NCBI RefSeq assembly: GCF_037126465.1
Contig: NC_088203.1
Location: forward strand, 102,424,668 to 102,488,667
Reading direction: 5' to 3'
DNA: 64,000 nucleotides
Source of the DNA: Ornithodoros turicata
Lineage: Eukaryota; Arthropoda; Arachnida; Ixodida; Argasidae
Part shown: positions 37,341 to 50,100 of the stretch, in pieces
How positions within the stretch are numbered: position 1 is the stretch's first letter
Layout: each line of letters opens with the position of its first letter
The notes under the pieces: generated by a model
The model's database searches: none
Seen by the model: only the letters and a program-made list of their open reading frames with translations
Told to the model about the DNA's origin: nothing
Position numbers and translations under genes: made by a program

Positions 37341-38144
37341 CCCTGCACCTCCGAACACCGAGAAGTTAGGCCTACTCACTAGGCTTAGCTCACTATCGGT
37401 GCGGCGTTATGGCGCTGCACCGTCTTGTCATAGGTAGGAATATAATGCCACAGAAATTGATACAATCCCAGTCATTCTGGAAGCATGAACACAACGTATT
37501 CCTTCGACCTTCCGTGACTAAATCACGCACACAACGTTGTAATACATGCAGCCTTCATGTAGAACAGAGTAGAAACAAAGCCAAACCCCCATGTAGAGTC
37601 TATGGAAGTACCCACAATGCTTTGGATGAACTCTGGGAATCAACAGCTTACAGCTAATAATGAACGTCCGAAATTATTTATGACTTCACAGACATAAACA
37701 AAAGACGCATACGCGGCGCGTTGAACACATGGCTGTTTTGAGTCAGTTAAACGCTGTAAAAGACATTTAATTGTCGAAAACCTAGGCTGATCATCATAAA
37801 GGAACAAACTTCCGGTGTGCGTACGAGAGCAACAAAAGCGTTTTGCGAAATATCAACGCAGCAGCTATCGCTCACAATCTTCTCACAGCTTCTACCAACT
37901 AACATAAACATAATACGCCCACCTACATTGTTGTTAATGCATCACGTATGTCGATGACACCGACAGTTCAACACCAAGCACTAGCTGGATGGTTTACAGC
38001 TGTTGCCGCTAGACGGTGACAACAGCTTCCTGTAAACATTCAAAACCGCGCTGAGCTTGAAAGCTTGATGAAGTAATGTATTTTACGATGCATTTAACCC
38101 AGGAAAGCTTGATTGCGTGAAATATTCACTTCAGGCAAATCACT
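37341..38144. promoter_or_regulatory. CSNK1G/CEP120 divergent intergenic region
   Basis: This 804-bp gap separates head-to-head start codons and should contain both promoters and 5' leaders. A plus-strand ATGGCG followed by a good splice donor lies at 37409, but no matching protein follows. No repeats or strong core promoter motifs were recognised. Confidence 0.4.
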
Positions 38145-41100
38145 ATGGACCAGAATTACTTGATCGTCGTATCTATATTGGAAGGTAGGGGAATTTTGCT
38201 TACTGTTTTGCGTGTGGCAGGGTTTGCGTGATATGCTCATCGGTTCATTTTGGAGAGATCTTATTTGAATAATGGCAAGCTAGTGATATGTAATGCACTT
38301 ACGCTGTCACACCTTAATGATTGGGTGAAGAAGGAAGAGACTAACAGTGTACAGTTCATTACCTACATAAATTGGGACGTGTTGTAGCGGTGTCACAGCA
38401 GTGCGATGATATAATCTACTAAGTCTCTCCCTAGTGCGCTTCCTCAGCTCTGATTTCATTCGATTAAAACTTATACCTTCACTCCTCCGGTCTGCTGGGG
38501 TATGATCATATAAGAGCAGACAGAAATTGTTGGTTATGATGTTAGTTGTTGGTAGCATTTGTTTGCGTTTGCAGTAGCGTTTAAAAATAGAGGCGAGACA
38601 CGAAAATGTGGTTTGAACGCTTGGTGTTGCACATGCCGAAGTAACATTCTCGTCTCGTGAGGTACAGCCGCTGTCAAACTTAACTGTAACAAGGGAGCTC
38701 GTGGCCTTCGCAAGCGCCGCGAAGCTACAGTGTAGCGGAACGTTCTAAGCGGGTTTTGGTCTTGAGAGTATGCGTGCCGCAGCGCGCATGCAGCACAGCT
38801 GGTTGTAGGTGTGACAGCCGCCCAACTGAACATGCCGAGCTGCTGTTTTTTTTTTATTTTTATTTTTTTATTGTGTGAGCGCCGCGAAGCAACTGTGGCT
38901 ATGAGTGGCGTACAGACGTGGACAGATGGCGAGCTGCTGTTGTGAAGTAGAGTAGAGTAGAGTAGAGTCGAGTCCTGCACCTCTTCCCCCATAGGTTCAG
39001 GTTCAGGTTCAGGTTCAGGTTCAGGTTGCCTAAACTCTGCCCGATGCAGGGCAGACTACCAGATGGAGTCACAGGTGCAAAGAGTAAAGAGGTAGAGATG
39101 AGAGGGGAAAGATATGAACTAAGATATGTACAAGACAAGGGACAGTAGAAAAACAGAGAGAACAACAGAAAGGTGTGTGATTCCAGAGGGCACTGTAGGT
39201 CACAACCATGGACGTACCGAGAAGGGGGGGCAGGGGGGGGGGGGGGCGTGGACACCCCTGGAGCTCCAAGGTCGCTTGTGAAAAGTGTGCTCTTTAGTCA
39301 TAGGTCGTCATGATTATTCTCAGATGTCATAATAGGAACCTCTAGAGACCCGCACAGTCCGCAACGTCCGTCTCCAGAAAAAGAGGTGGTAGAGAGGGTG
39401 GTTTGCACGCCTGCCTTCCCCTGGAACCAATTTGCCCCCCCTTGGAAAAAATCCTGGGAACGCCCATGGTCACAACCCAGTGTCAGACGTAGTCACACAG
39501 TCTCAAACCCAGAGGCTAACACTCGCTGGCGTCTGCGCAGGCCACGCACTCGCGCGTTGCGGTTAAGTTTGACGGCGAGTGTACAAGCTGGTTTTATTTA
39601 CTTTTGGTGTTCGTATGCCAACCTTTATCGTTTTACCTGCAGGTCGATACTTTCCGAGCCGTTCGAACTGCTCGTTGATTGTAGAAGCCAAGTTCGACGG
39701 AGAAACGATGACCACCGATCCAGTTCCACACTCCTGCAATCCAAACTTCAACACAGAGCTGGCGTGGTGTGTGGATCGGAGGTCGTTGCATTTACATCGT
39801 ATGGGTAGAACACCCGTCAAGTTACAGTGCACAGCAGTGGACAACTCTGGCAAAACCGAAGTTTGCGGATACTTGGTACTCGAGATACGGAGCATCCAGA
39901 AAGGAAAAAAGGCGAGTAGCCTCGCTGTTAATGGGGGGGAGTACTTATGTGCTCGTTTATGTTATTACTGTGTGTGAGAAACAATGCTAATTCGGTGTAC
40001 CTCGCAGTTATGTTCCACAGGTTTTCCCGGTGATTTTACTCCAAGTGCCACCTAAATTAATCCATGCCCCAAAAAGTTTGCATGGCACATGGATTAATTT
40101 AGCTGGCACTTGGATTAAAGTCGCCGGGAAAACCTGTAGTTCTGTTAGTGCTCACAAATTGTGCAGTACTTACCGCCATGGTCACAGAGTCTATCTTGCA
40201 TGGCCGCATTATAAACGGGGGGTGAACTGAACTGGATGTCCAAAAATATGCCCTCCCACTAAGGGATCAGATTTTTTTGTTGCATATACTAGCTTTTGAT
40301 GTAATCATGCAACCTTGTAGTGGCCAGTGACGGGCGAAGTACCTCAAAATTGTACTTAAAGTAAAGTATCAAGTACCTAGCACATGTTGTACTTTAAGTA
40401 CAGTACAAAGTACCATACTACAAATGTACTTAAATAAAGTACAAAGTCTTTGGCAAAGTACTTTAAAGTACTCATCAAGTACATTACAAGGTTAGACTCT
40501 ATTGCTGGACTTTTCAACGCTTGGCAGTGATAAAACGTGAGGTAATTTACGTTTCGACCGTTATACTTAGAAAGCTTTTAGCAAGCAGTTTTGGCAAGTG
40601 CTAGTTAGAAAACATGGATAGTTCACAGCTGACTCATTAATATGATCCGGAAGCAACGATTTTGCGACCAAGCTCTGCGTCTGTACTGCCAATTGGGTAC
40701 TTGAGTACCTGAAAGGAAAGTACCGAAGAAAAGTACCTAAAGTACAGGACAAAGTACGCAAATTGAAACATACTTGAAGTAAAGTACAAGTACTGGGAAA
40801 TGTACTTAAAGTGGAACTTGAGTACTTGGTACTTTATAAGTACTTCCCATTAGAGCCCTGCGCGGATGAGATTTTTGGCATCCGCATTCGACCCGCATCC
40901 GCGCACACGTTATCCGATCCGCATCCGCTGCATACACGACCGCTTCAATCCGCATCCGATCCGCTGAGCAAAACGCAATATCCGCATCCGATCCGCAAAA
41001 TCCGCAAGTTTTGAAGGACGCGTAAATACCGCCGGAAGAATACTGGTATAATTTCGGATGCATCCATGGTGTCATGGAAGGACTCACGACGACAAGCAAA

Positions 41101-44100
41101 GGTAAACCTTTCAACAAACGCGATATGGAGAGACTTCTGGAACGCGTGGAACGCTGCCTCGTGGGTGCTCGCGTGGACGCCAGAATGCCTCCTCTCCCGT
41201 CTTGGCCGTGCATGGTCAAAGGTGAACCCGAGCATGCGCTCGCTGTCGGCTCGCAATACAAATAAATTGCTAGTGGAAAAATTACAGGACGCGGTATATC
41301 CGCATCCGATCCGCAACCGATGCGCTGCCTTTGCATCCGCATCCGATGCATCCGACCTCGAGCCGTCCGCATCCGATCCGCACACCGCAGAAAGTGATAA
41401 ATTTTCATCCGAATCCGCAAGTATCTTGCGGATATCCGCGGATATCCGCAAGATACTTGCCTTTCCATCCGCGGATGGTGCAGGGCTCTACTTCCCATCA
41501 TTGGTAGTGGCACATCGTCCAAATATCAAGTCCTGCAGCTGCTGTGACTGACATGTGCTTCAAATAAACAACCTTTCAGCGATCAACAACTGTGTTCGGA
41601 ATTTTTCTTCCTCTTACAGCTTGCAAAATGGCTCCCCCTGTTGAACACCAAGTATCACGGATCAAAGCCTGAACTTCAAATCGGTATGCACTTGGAGAGT
41701 GATTCTGTGGAGAACCCCCCCGTGAACGTCAACAAGGATCGTGTGCTCGGACAGGTGGTTAACGCCGAGAGGACGAAAGTGCAACAGGGATCACAGTCTT
41801 CAGAAGACACAGCGGAGGAACTCATTCCGCGACTTAATGTCGAAAACAGCTGCATTGAAATCGGACCAGCATCTGCCATTACGCAGTTGTACATGTATGG
41901 TGTCACGGTGTCATTTGCAGCTAACCTCAACCAGGTTAGTTGTGCAACAGTCTCCTTTTCTTGTTTAGTCTGTGGATTGGGGTAGATGTCACGTGGCTAA
42001 GTTCCTCCTGTCCAGTCAGGAAGAGATAACTTGTGTTAGGAACATCATATTTCAGGAATTTGGAACACACAGCAATTAAAGCAAAAAGTTTAAGGCTCAC
42101 AAACTGTCCCATTTTGTGATACTGAGAGCAGTTCTCTCCGGTTATATTTCAGTGAATACTGTAAACATATTTATATGTGCGATGTAGTATTTTTAGATCC
42201 TGAAGTTTTAGGGTTTAACCCGATTCTTCCTCGAATTTGCACCCTGAATTGAAGATTGCCACTTTACGGTGAAACCCGATTTTAACCTGGCGAATTGCCC
42301 TCACTGAGACATCCGTAGGAATGCACACTAGCTTGTTTGGCAGCAAACACAATTACATAACCGTTTGTACCAAACCAGCACAATTCGCTGGAGTAATAGG
42401 GCCCGATTTCTCCCCGAATTTAGCATAGTGGAAGTTTTCCTAGCCAAATTCACATTAATTTAGAGCACATGTTTAGTCCCCCATGATTGCAATTACTCCA
42501 CTGCATTTGCTCAGGGCTGGCAAGGGGTGGGCGGGGCAGGCGGGGATGGGGCCCGGGTCACTTCGGGTCCCGCACAACCCAAGACCCGTCGTAATCGTAC
42601 GTAGAAGAAATACTTGGACCATGTTGTCGAGGTGTGAGGAGAGAGCATTGCCCACCCCTGGAGCCCGCCCTGCATGCACCATAACGAGTAAAATTACCAA
42701 CAACAAGGCAGAGCACTTTTATTGTAACGGAAGTGTGGCTGTGAGCTTATCTTCTCCAGGGCAGTGTGTTATTGATTTATTTATTGATTATTGAAGAATT
42801 GATTGATCACGAAATAGATCCCATGCCAGAACACTATGGAAGCTAGCTGCTATTGGACTTGGAGCCTCGGCCTTGGTTCGCATCGCAAAAATATTTACAA
42901 ATTTTCTTCGTCTTTTCCAGCTTGTTGCAAAAAATGATAAGACAAAATTGCAACCTCCTTACCATTTCCTGTACCACCTGCTTGGACACGAGGTAACCAC
43001 GGAGAACTTTGACAGCCTGTCCAATCCAAAGTTTCCAGCCGAGAGGGCATCTGTTAGGATCTACAGCAGCCCCGATATCTTACAGAAGTATTTCAGGGCT
43101 AACTCATCACTCCAGGCAAGTCTAGTAGCCATGGTCATCACCTGGTTGGTGTAATTACTACCTCGGTAAATGGTAGGTGCTTTATTTTTGCTTCAAAACT
43201 TTCAGATCCTGCTCTGTTGTGTGGATTCCATCTTTGGAGAAGCAGTCATTCCGCTGGATCAGTTCAGCTCCGGATCTGCAGTGCCAAAGTACCCAGCGCT
43301 GATTGAGGGTATCTTTCAGGTGTGCAGTGTCACTATTTTACGGAGCTATATTTGTTCCAGCGTTATTTCGACTGTACTGTACACGTTAATCTGGAAATCA
43401 TGTAAGTGTTCTGCTGAGCTCTTGCATGACTCCCAATCCCGGGTAAAGATTGAAACCCAATCTTTACCCGGCAAATTGCCTTCACTGGGACGTCTGTAGG
43501 AATGCAGTAACTTACTTGTTTGGCAGCAAATGCAGTTACATCACCGTTTGTAGCAAACCACTAATAGTTACTTTGAGTAACTGAGCCTGATTTGTCCCCA
43601 GATTTAGTGTACTGGTACTTTTTTTTCACACAAATTCGCATGAATTTAGTGCACATGTTTATTTACCCGATTTTTACCCTCCGAATAAAAAAAAAAAAAA
43701 ACCCGAAAACTTCAGGCTCTAATCATAATGTTTATTAGCATTGTAGTCTCGTTGGCTGTTCGGGAAAACTAACGAAATTTTGAAGTAATTCTTGAAGACA
43801 TGTTACTCTGAGGGATTCACTTATGGAACAGTGTAATATTCGTCCTGTGCATCACGACACGTGATGTCTTTACGGCATGCTTTGTTTGTTTTTCTCCTAG
43901 TTGCATCCTGTCCCACCAAATAAAGAACTCAGTAGTCATGTCAAGCCAGAATATCGTCCTGTTGTTGGAGTTCAAGTGGAAATATACTTTCCAGACGTAA
44001 GTGTTGGTTGCATTGCACTGATCTCAAGTTGAATGCTGCATGCCAGACTAACGACTCGTGGAATGTATAACACGTGACAGGAAAAAAAATTAACGTATTT

Positions 44101-47100
44101 CGGGGGAAAATGCCTCGTGCTTTGCTGGTAAAAAACCCCACATGGTAAAAAACGGACTGTCACTCTCTTGTACTGCAGCCAGAATCTGGGAAAGGAAATC
44201 TGAGCGATCCAGAACTTGACACGTCAGTGACGGTAGATTCTCTCGCATCAAAGGAACGTTCCCCAAGAAGAGCGAACAGCCTTGACCGCGGAAGACACAC
44301 TCCACGTTGGAGGAAGGAGGAGCAACAGCGACTGGAATATTCTCCACCACAGCGACTCGCGAAGCAAAAGGACACTGTACCGAGTAATGCTCAAGAGGAA
44401 CAGCGTGTACAAGGTAAGAATAATTTTCGCACGTCGTTCCAGTCGTCATTATCGCGGCTCGCGTTGACACCGTTGAGCTTCGATAGCGTCCTTTATGCCT
44501 CGTAGCAGCAGACGTTTCGGAGGTACCCGATGTGACCCACAGATGTTCTTCTTATACTAAGTGTTTCGTGTAACAAACCTAAAAAAAGCTGGAGGAGTTG
44601 CCTGAGAGCGTAACACACCAGATAATAGAACCGATGTTCTGAGGCTGGAACAACATAGGATACCAGATAATTTCCCAGATTGGAAAATTAGATCCAAAAT
44701 TGGATAATTTCTCGTGTTCTATAATAAGATAGAACACCAGATAATTTCACCCACTTGGATTAACATGATAACTTGAATGAAAAATTGCTCATATTCCATG
44801 TTGGGCATCATCATTTCAGACTCCACAGTCACTGATGCAGTCCCTGAAACGTCAGTTTTAGTGACAGAAGTTGAAAGAGACGAACAGATTCACCACTATT
44901 GCTTCACATTAGACCTCCGTAGCATCTACTTGTATCCACCGTGTCCTGAAATTCAGAGTTACGTCAGGTCAGTTGGACGATTACGAGATAATTTTAATTA
45001 CCACGCGCTGCTGAAGTTATTTCTAAATAAAAGTCCCGTCATCGCTGACATTTCAGGTACCACTATCCATTCTTTGGGACTTCGTCACCCTTTGAATCCG
45101 AGATGTGGACGGATTTGCGAAGAAATGCTCAAGTAACTATAAAGGGCGGGTACTGTACGTTCAACTTTGCCTCAACGCTTGCTATGGTGGAAGATGCCTT
45201 CAAGGAGTACGTAGCACGTTGCTCTCTTCACCGTGTGACACGTTACATGGTGATGGTAGCGTATTTAGTGTTCTTCCTCCTCGAACCAGGTTGCCCTTAT
45301 GTGTAGAGGTCGTCTGCCAAGACAGGGGAAAGGAATGCTTGTTTGGAACAGCTGACATACATCTAGAAGCTATCTTCTCCTGCCCTACAACTTCATTTGT
45401 GGTAAAGAACACAATTGTTATGCTAGTCCCATAGTCCGATACACCCAACCCAACACAGTTCAGTACTGATAGAAAGGAGTGGTGGGATATTTTGCTGAGC
45501 CTGAAGCAGCAATGCAAACTGGCACAAAGATTCAATGTCAAATATACCAGTGGCATGTTCAGAAAAGTGACCTAAAAACGCCAGATTTTTCTAAGGTGGC
45601 TATAGATCGATTCCTAGTGCATAAAATCGTTGTTTGCAAAGTTTGTTTTACATGATACTATAACCAAAATTTCCATACAAACAAGAACATATGTAACCAC
45701 ACGCCTTTATTGGTTTTGTTATATATAGTTTTTGTTTGTATGGAAATTTTTTGGGTATGTCATGCAAAAAGTTTTGCAGACAGTTTTATAGATTATATTT
45801 TGATGTGTGTTATTTATTTTATTATTCGATATGTTTTTATGTTATTATTTATATATTATATGAATACAGTATCATATTATATTATATTATATTATATTAT
45901 ATTATATTATATATGTTATTTTATACATATATATAATATATATAAATGCAATATAGGATTTTTTAATCCTGAAGAAGCAGGAACTTCCTCCGAAATGTCG
46001 ATACTGTGTACTTTTTTGTAACTTTTCAGTTCTAAGGGTTAATGTTAACTGTTAGCTCATTATTAAACTTTCATTCTGCTGGACACGGCTCTTGCTCTTC
46101 ACCAGTACAACAAGAGCTGGTATGTAATGCTGATGCGCAAAGCTCCTTGCAAGCAATCATGGGTTCGAGTCCTACCGCAGGCTGTGCTGTCTGAGGTTTT
46201 CCCTGGGTTTTCCGGCAGACTTTTTAGACTAATGTCCGTACAGTTCCCCCTGGAGTCGTCCTAGGACACACACTAACCCCTCCACAACTTCCTTCCTATT
46301 GTCCTCTCTCCATCTCTCCGTGTCTGTACACCTCTCATAGCCACAGTTGCTTCATGGCACTAATGCAGAATTTTTAAAGAAAAGTCAAATAAGCAATAAG
46401 TAATTTGAAATTATTTAACTTCTCCTTTCTTAGAGCGAAGGTGGCAAGGTCGGATATCGAAAAATTCTGACATCAAAGGTTCCTATATCGATTTCTGGAG
46501 GGTAAGGGCACCATTCTTTTTGTTATTAATGATTTTTTATAAGCAGTATTTCCTGGAGGGTGTAACAACATTGTGTATCAACACAGAACGATTGCCGGTG
46601 AACTGCAAGCTGTGATCAGCTTGGACGATCTAGGCGTCACAACACTTCCCGCCGGAGCATCCATTGGGGTAAGTGCATCGGCGTGAAGACTACGACGTAA
46701 ATTTAAATTCCGTCGTCATTTTTTGTCAAAGGACGTTGGAAAAATGCCTTCAAAGCAAACAACTCCAACCAAAAAGAACTCGAAAATAGCGACCGAAGAG
46801 GAAGTTACAGCGATGCTCACGGAACTGGAAGTTTGGAAACAACAACAAGAGATATTATTTCGAAAGCAGGTACGTATCTATGCTCCGGAATAATGTACAG
46901 TGACGTCTCGATTTGTGAGGATACTAATATTTCGTCAGTTGGCTATATGGCCGTATGTATACTGGCATACCTGTACATGCGTAGTCACCGGAGCGTACCA
47001 TATTTGCTCACATAATTATCTGCACATCTATATCATACATCCAATGGGAACGCCCAAATTTTGGTACCTCAACTCACCCAAATGCTTCGGAAGAGGTACT

Positions 47101-50100
47101 ATATAATGGTAGATTTGTATGTACCCCGAGTGATGTGATCAAATTTTTCATCACCTAATTAGCCGCACCACCATGTCACAACGTGTTTGGGTGAAAAGTC
47201 TGTTAATTATGCGAGTAAATATTTTTGTAACCCACGCTTAAAACTTCAAAATCTTTAATAGCAGGTTTAAACGTGTACAGTGTACAAGACTGACCAAAGC
47301 TGCAGGATGCAAGTCGAGAAACAGCATTCTATAACGACACTCGCGTGTTTAAAGGGACTATCGTGCCCAGAAACATAGCCTATATATAGCTTATAAAATA
47401 GCTTACATGTTAGATAAACGGGGTTTAAAGACTCGCACTCCCTCTTCCGCTAAGGAAGCCCCAGCGAGAGTAACACCACGATGACGTAAGCCAGGCACAC
47501 GAATGGGAGGGCAGTGCATGCGATTGTCTCCGATGTCGTCTGCTATGCATTCGCACCGCAATACACTATGTGAAAAGTCCTCGGGGAAAATACGCCAACT
47601 TTCGGTTGCCAGTGCGAGTTCAGACGCGACCGTGTTGTGTGGAACATGGCGTTACGCTCATGGCTGTACGAACACATCCGACGCTAGCCAGAAACGACAT
47701 TCCACAAGCCGATCACAAACTCTGCGTAGCCTGCAGACGCCGTCGTCTGCTACTGCAATTCGCCGTTCTGCGAACGCAAAAACCCGGAAATGATTGCAGC
47801 TTACTTGGAACCTGCAGACCCGAATATTTAGACAAAAAGTGCAACGCGCTTTCCAGAAAATTAGTTTTGAGAAAGATTGGTGCCGTTTCGCGCTTTATTT
47901 CCAAGCTTTCCCATTTAGTACGCGAGGACGTACAATCACCACTTGCAGACGACGGTGATTCGTCTTCATGGGCACGACCGGTGAAAGCACGTTCGCGATT
48001 GGCTACGGCCGTTGCAAACACGATCCTGATTGGCTGGCCCTTAGTTGTTAGGTCACGTCGACGAGTAAACAGGCTTTCTCCGTCTGGGTGGTGTTGCCTC
48101 CGGCCACTCCCTGATTGGCCTTGTCCGAGTGATGTTTCTTCCGATTTCCAGAGAGGGAATTCCGGAATACTCTCAACGTCCGTCGTCTGCTCTTGCCGTG
48201 CATTACATCAAATTGCGTAGAAACAACTCCGCAACTTCGCGTCACATTATCGGCGTTATTGTCGGTGATGAACGAGGAATAAAATGGCCCTATAGTTTCG
48301 GAATCGACCGCGATGGATGTGACGGTCTTTTTACGAAAACAATTATTCATTTCAGTTAAAAGAAAAAGAAGATGCCCACTTGAAAGCTTTGACAGAAGAG
48401 TGGAAACAACATGACATGGAGCGTGAGCACATAATGAAGAGAAAGGTACGACAGTTTGCAGTTAAAGGTTTACATCACGTTCATCTTAAATTTTACATTA
48501 CAGTTGAAAGAATATCAGAACCTAGATGAGAGGCTCAAAGCAGCACTGGAGGATGTTGAGAAGCGGGAACAGAGCCTGATGAAGCAAGAGGCTGAGGTAG
48601 CACCAGTGATGGCCACTAACTACTTCTACAGTAGTTTAACTATAACTACTTCATGATGGAGTACTTTAACTAGTAGTTCAACTACTTTTCAGGGGAGGTA
48701 GTTAAAACTACTTCTTGCAACTATTGCAATGTACTTTAACTACATCCCTAACTACTTAACGTTGCCCATCGACACCAATCCCATTCTATAGTGTTCTGGG
48801 ACAGCTAAATATGAACCCCAAGCAGTGATAAAAGTGAAGATTTAGTACGCATGCACAGCACAATTGCTCTGCTTCTCCATTCTCATCAAACAATCAAGGT
48901 ATCAAGGTAATCAATCATCAATCAAGGTAAAGGTCGGAAGCACAATCGTGCCGTAAAGCTTGCGGCAAAATCTGAAGTAGTTGGCGCCTGCAGTAACCTA
49001 ACTACTGTAGTTAATTACTCGAAACAGTAGTTTAACTAGTAGTTGCACACTACATTTCTGCAAGTAGTTGATAACTACTTTTTAACTACAATCAGGTAGT
49101 TTAACTAGTAGTTTAACTACATGTAGTTAACTACTGGCCATCACTGGATAGCACTGAGCGTGGTAGTTTTGTTCTCCGTTACATTATACAACTAAGGTAA
49201 CTGTTTTAGATAGCAAAGCAGAAGTCAGAGTTCCAGTTTCTGAAGACGCGGGTACAGCGCGAAACGAAGGAGGCCATTAGTCGATCTCTCAACGAATACG
49301 AACACTTGCTCGAACTGGAGAGGTCAGTACCTTGAACTGGAACTTTTGCTGTGGTTCGTAAACGTGATACTGTATCCCGATACAGGAAGAAAAGTTCAAG
49401 TCTAGAGAAAGAGAACGCGAAATTAATGGCGCAGGTGTGCGGCCTTGACCGGCAAATCAAGGAAAAGGAAAAGGCGCTCGAGGCAATGAAAAATAGTCAG
49501 AGGACATCGCTCTCGAATGACATGAAGATGAAGACAGATTACGATAAGCTCTTTACAGAAAAGGTATGTATCTCATTTTTGCTTTTATATTTGCCACATT
49601 TCGGAAAGACTAAAGTACGTTCGTACATTGCCTGTCACAAAATTGAAGCATTTCCCAGCCTTTTCACGTCGTCATCTCACGGGACAGGTTGGATTGGACA
49701 GCTCTTTGATTTGTAAATTGCCTAAACAGTTGCCGAAAATTAGTATTCGGACACTGGTTTGGACACCGGACGATTACTCACCCCAGAGGATTCATGTATG
49801 ACTTTCGGTGCCTGAAGTTTTGGGGAAATTTTTTTTTTTCTTTTCAGAATTTGGGGGGTAAAAATCGGGGAAATCAGCATGTGCTCTAAATTCATGCAAA
49901 TTCGGGTGGAAATACTTCCAGTATTCTAAAATCGGGGACAAATCGGACTCTATTACTCAAACGAACTGTACCAGTTTGGTGCAGACAGTGATGTACTAAT
50001 TGAGTTGGCAGCCAAACAAGCTAGTGTGCATTTCTACACACGTTTCGGTGAGGGCAATTTGCCAGGTAAAAATCGGGGTTAAAGAGGCCACCTGCAATTC

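Noticed and set aside
37409..37434. Plus-strand ATGGCG with a nearby donor, considered as the start of another gene
   Set aside because: Only a few codons precede the donor and no continuing exon was found; CEP120 has its own start at 38145.
40806..41522. A 238-codon minus-strand open frame rich in Arg, Asp and Ala
   Set aside because: It is a translation of the iterated CATCCGC word inside the nested MITE and resembles no protein.
46163..46173. Polymerase III B box considered as a tRNA gene (also at 55130)
   Set aside because: No cloverleaf with acceptor pairing could be drawn, and both copies share a SINE body downstream.
47503..48220. Plus-strand frames of 96 and 216 codons with Cys residues, briefly considered as a THAP-like domain
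   Set aside because: The spacing of Cys and His does not complete a zinc finger, and the frames lie in a CEP120 intron without homology.
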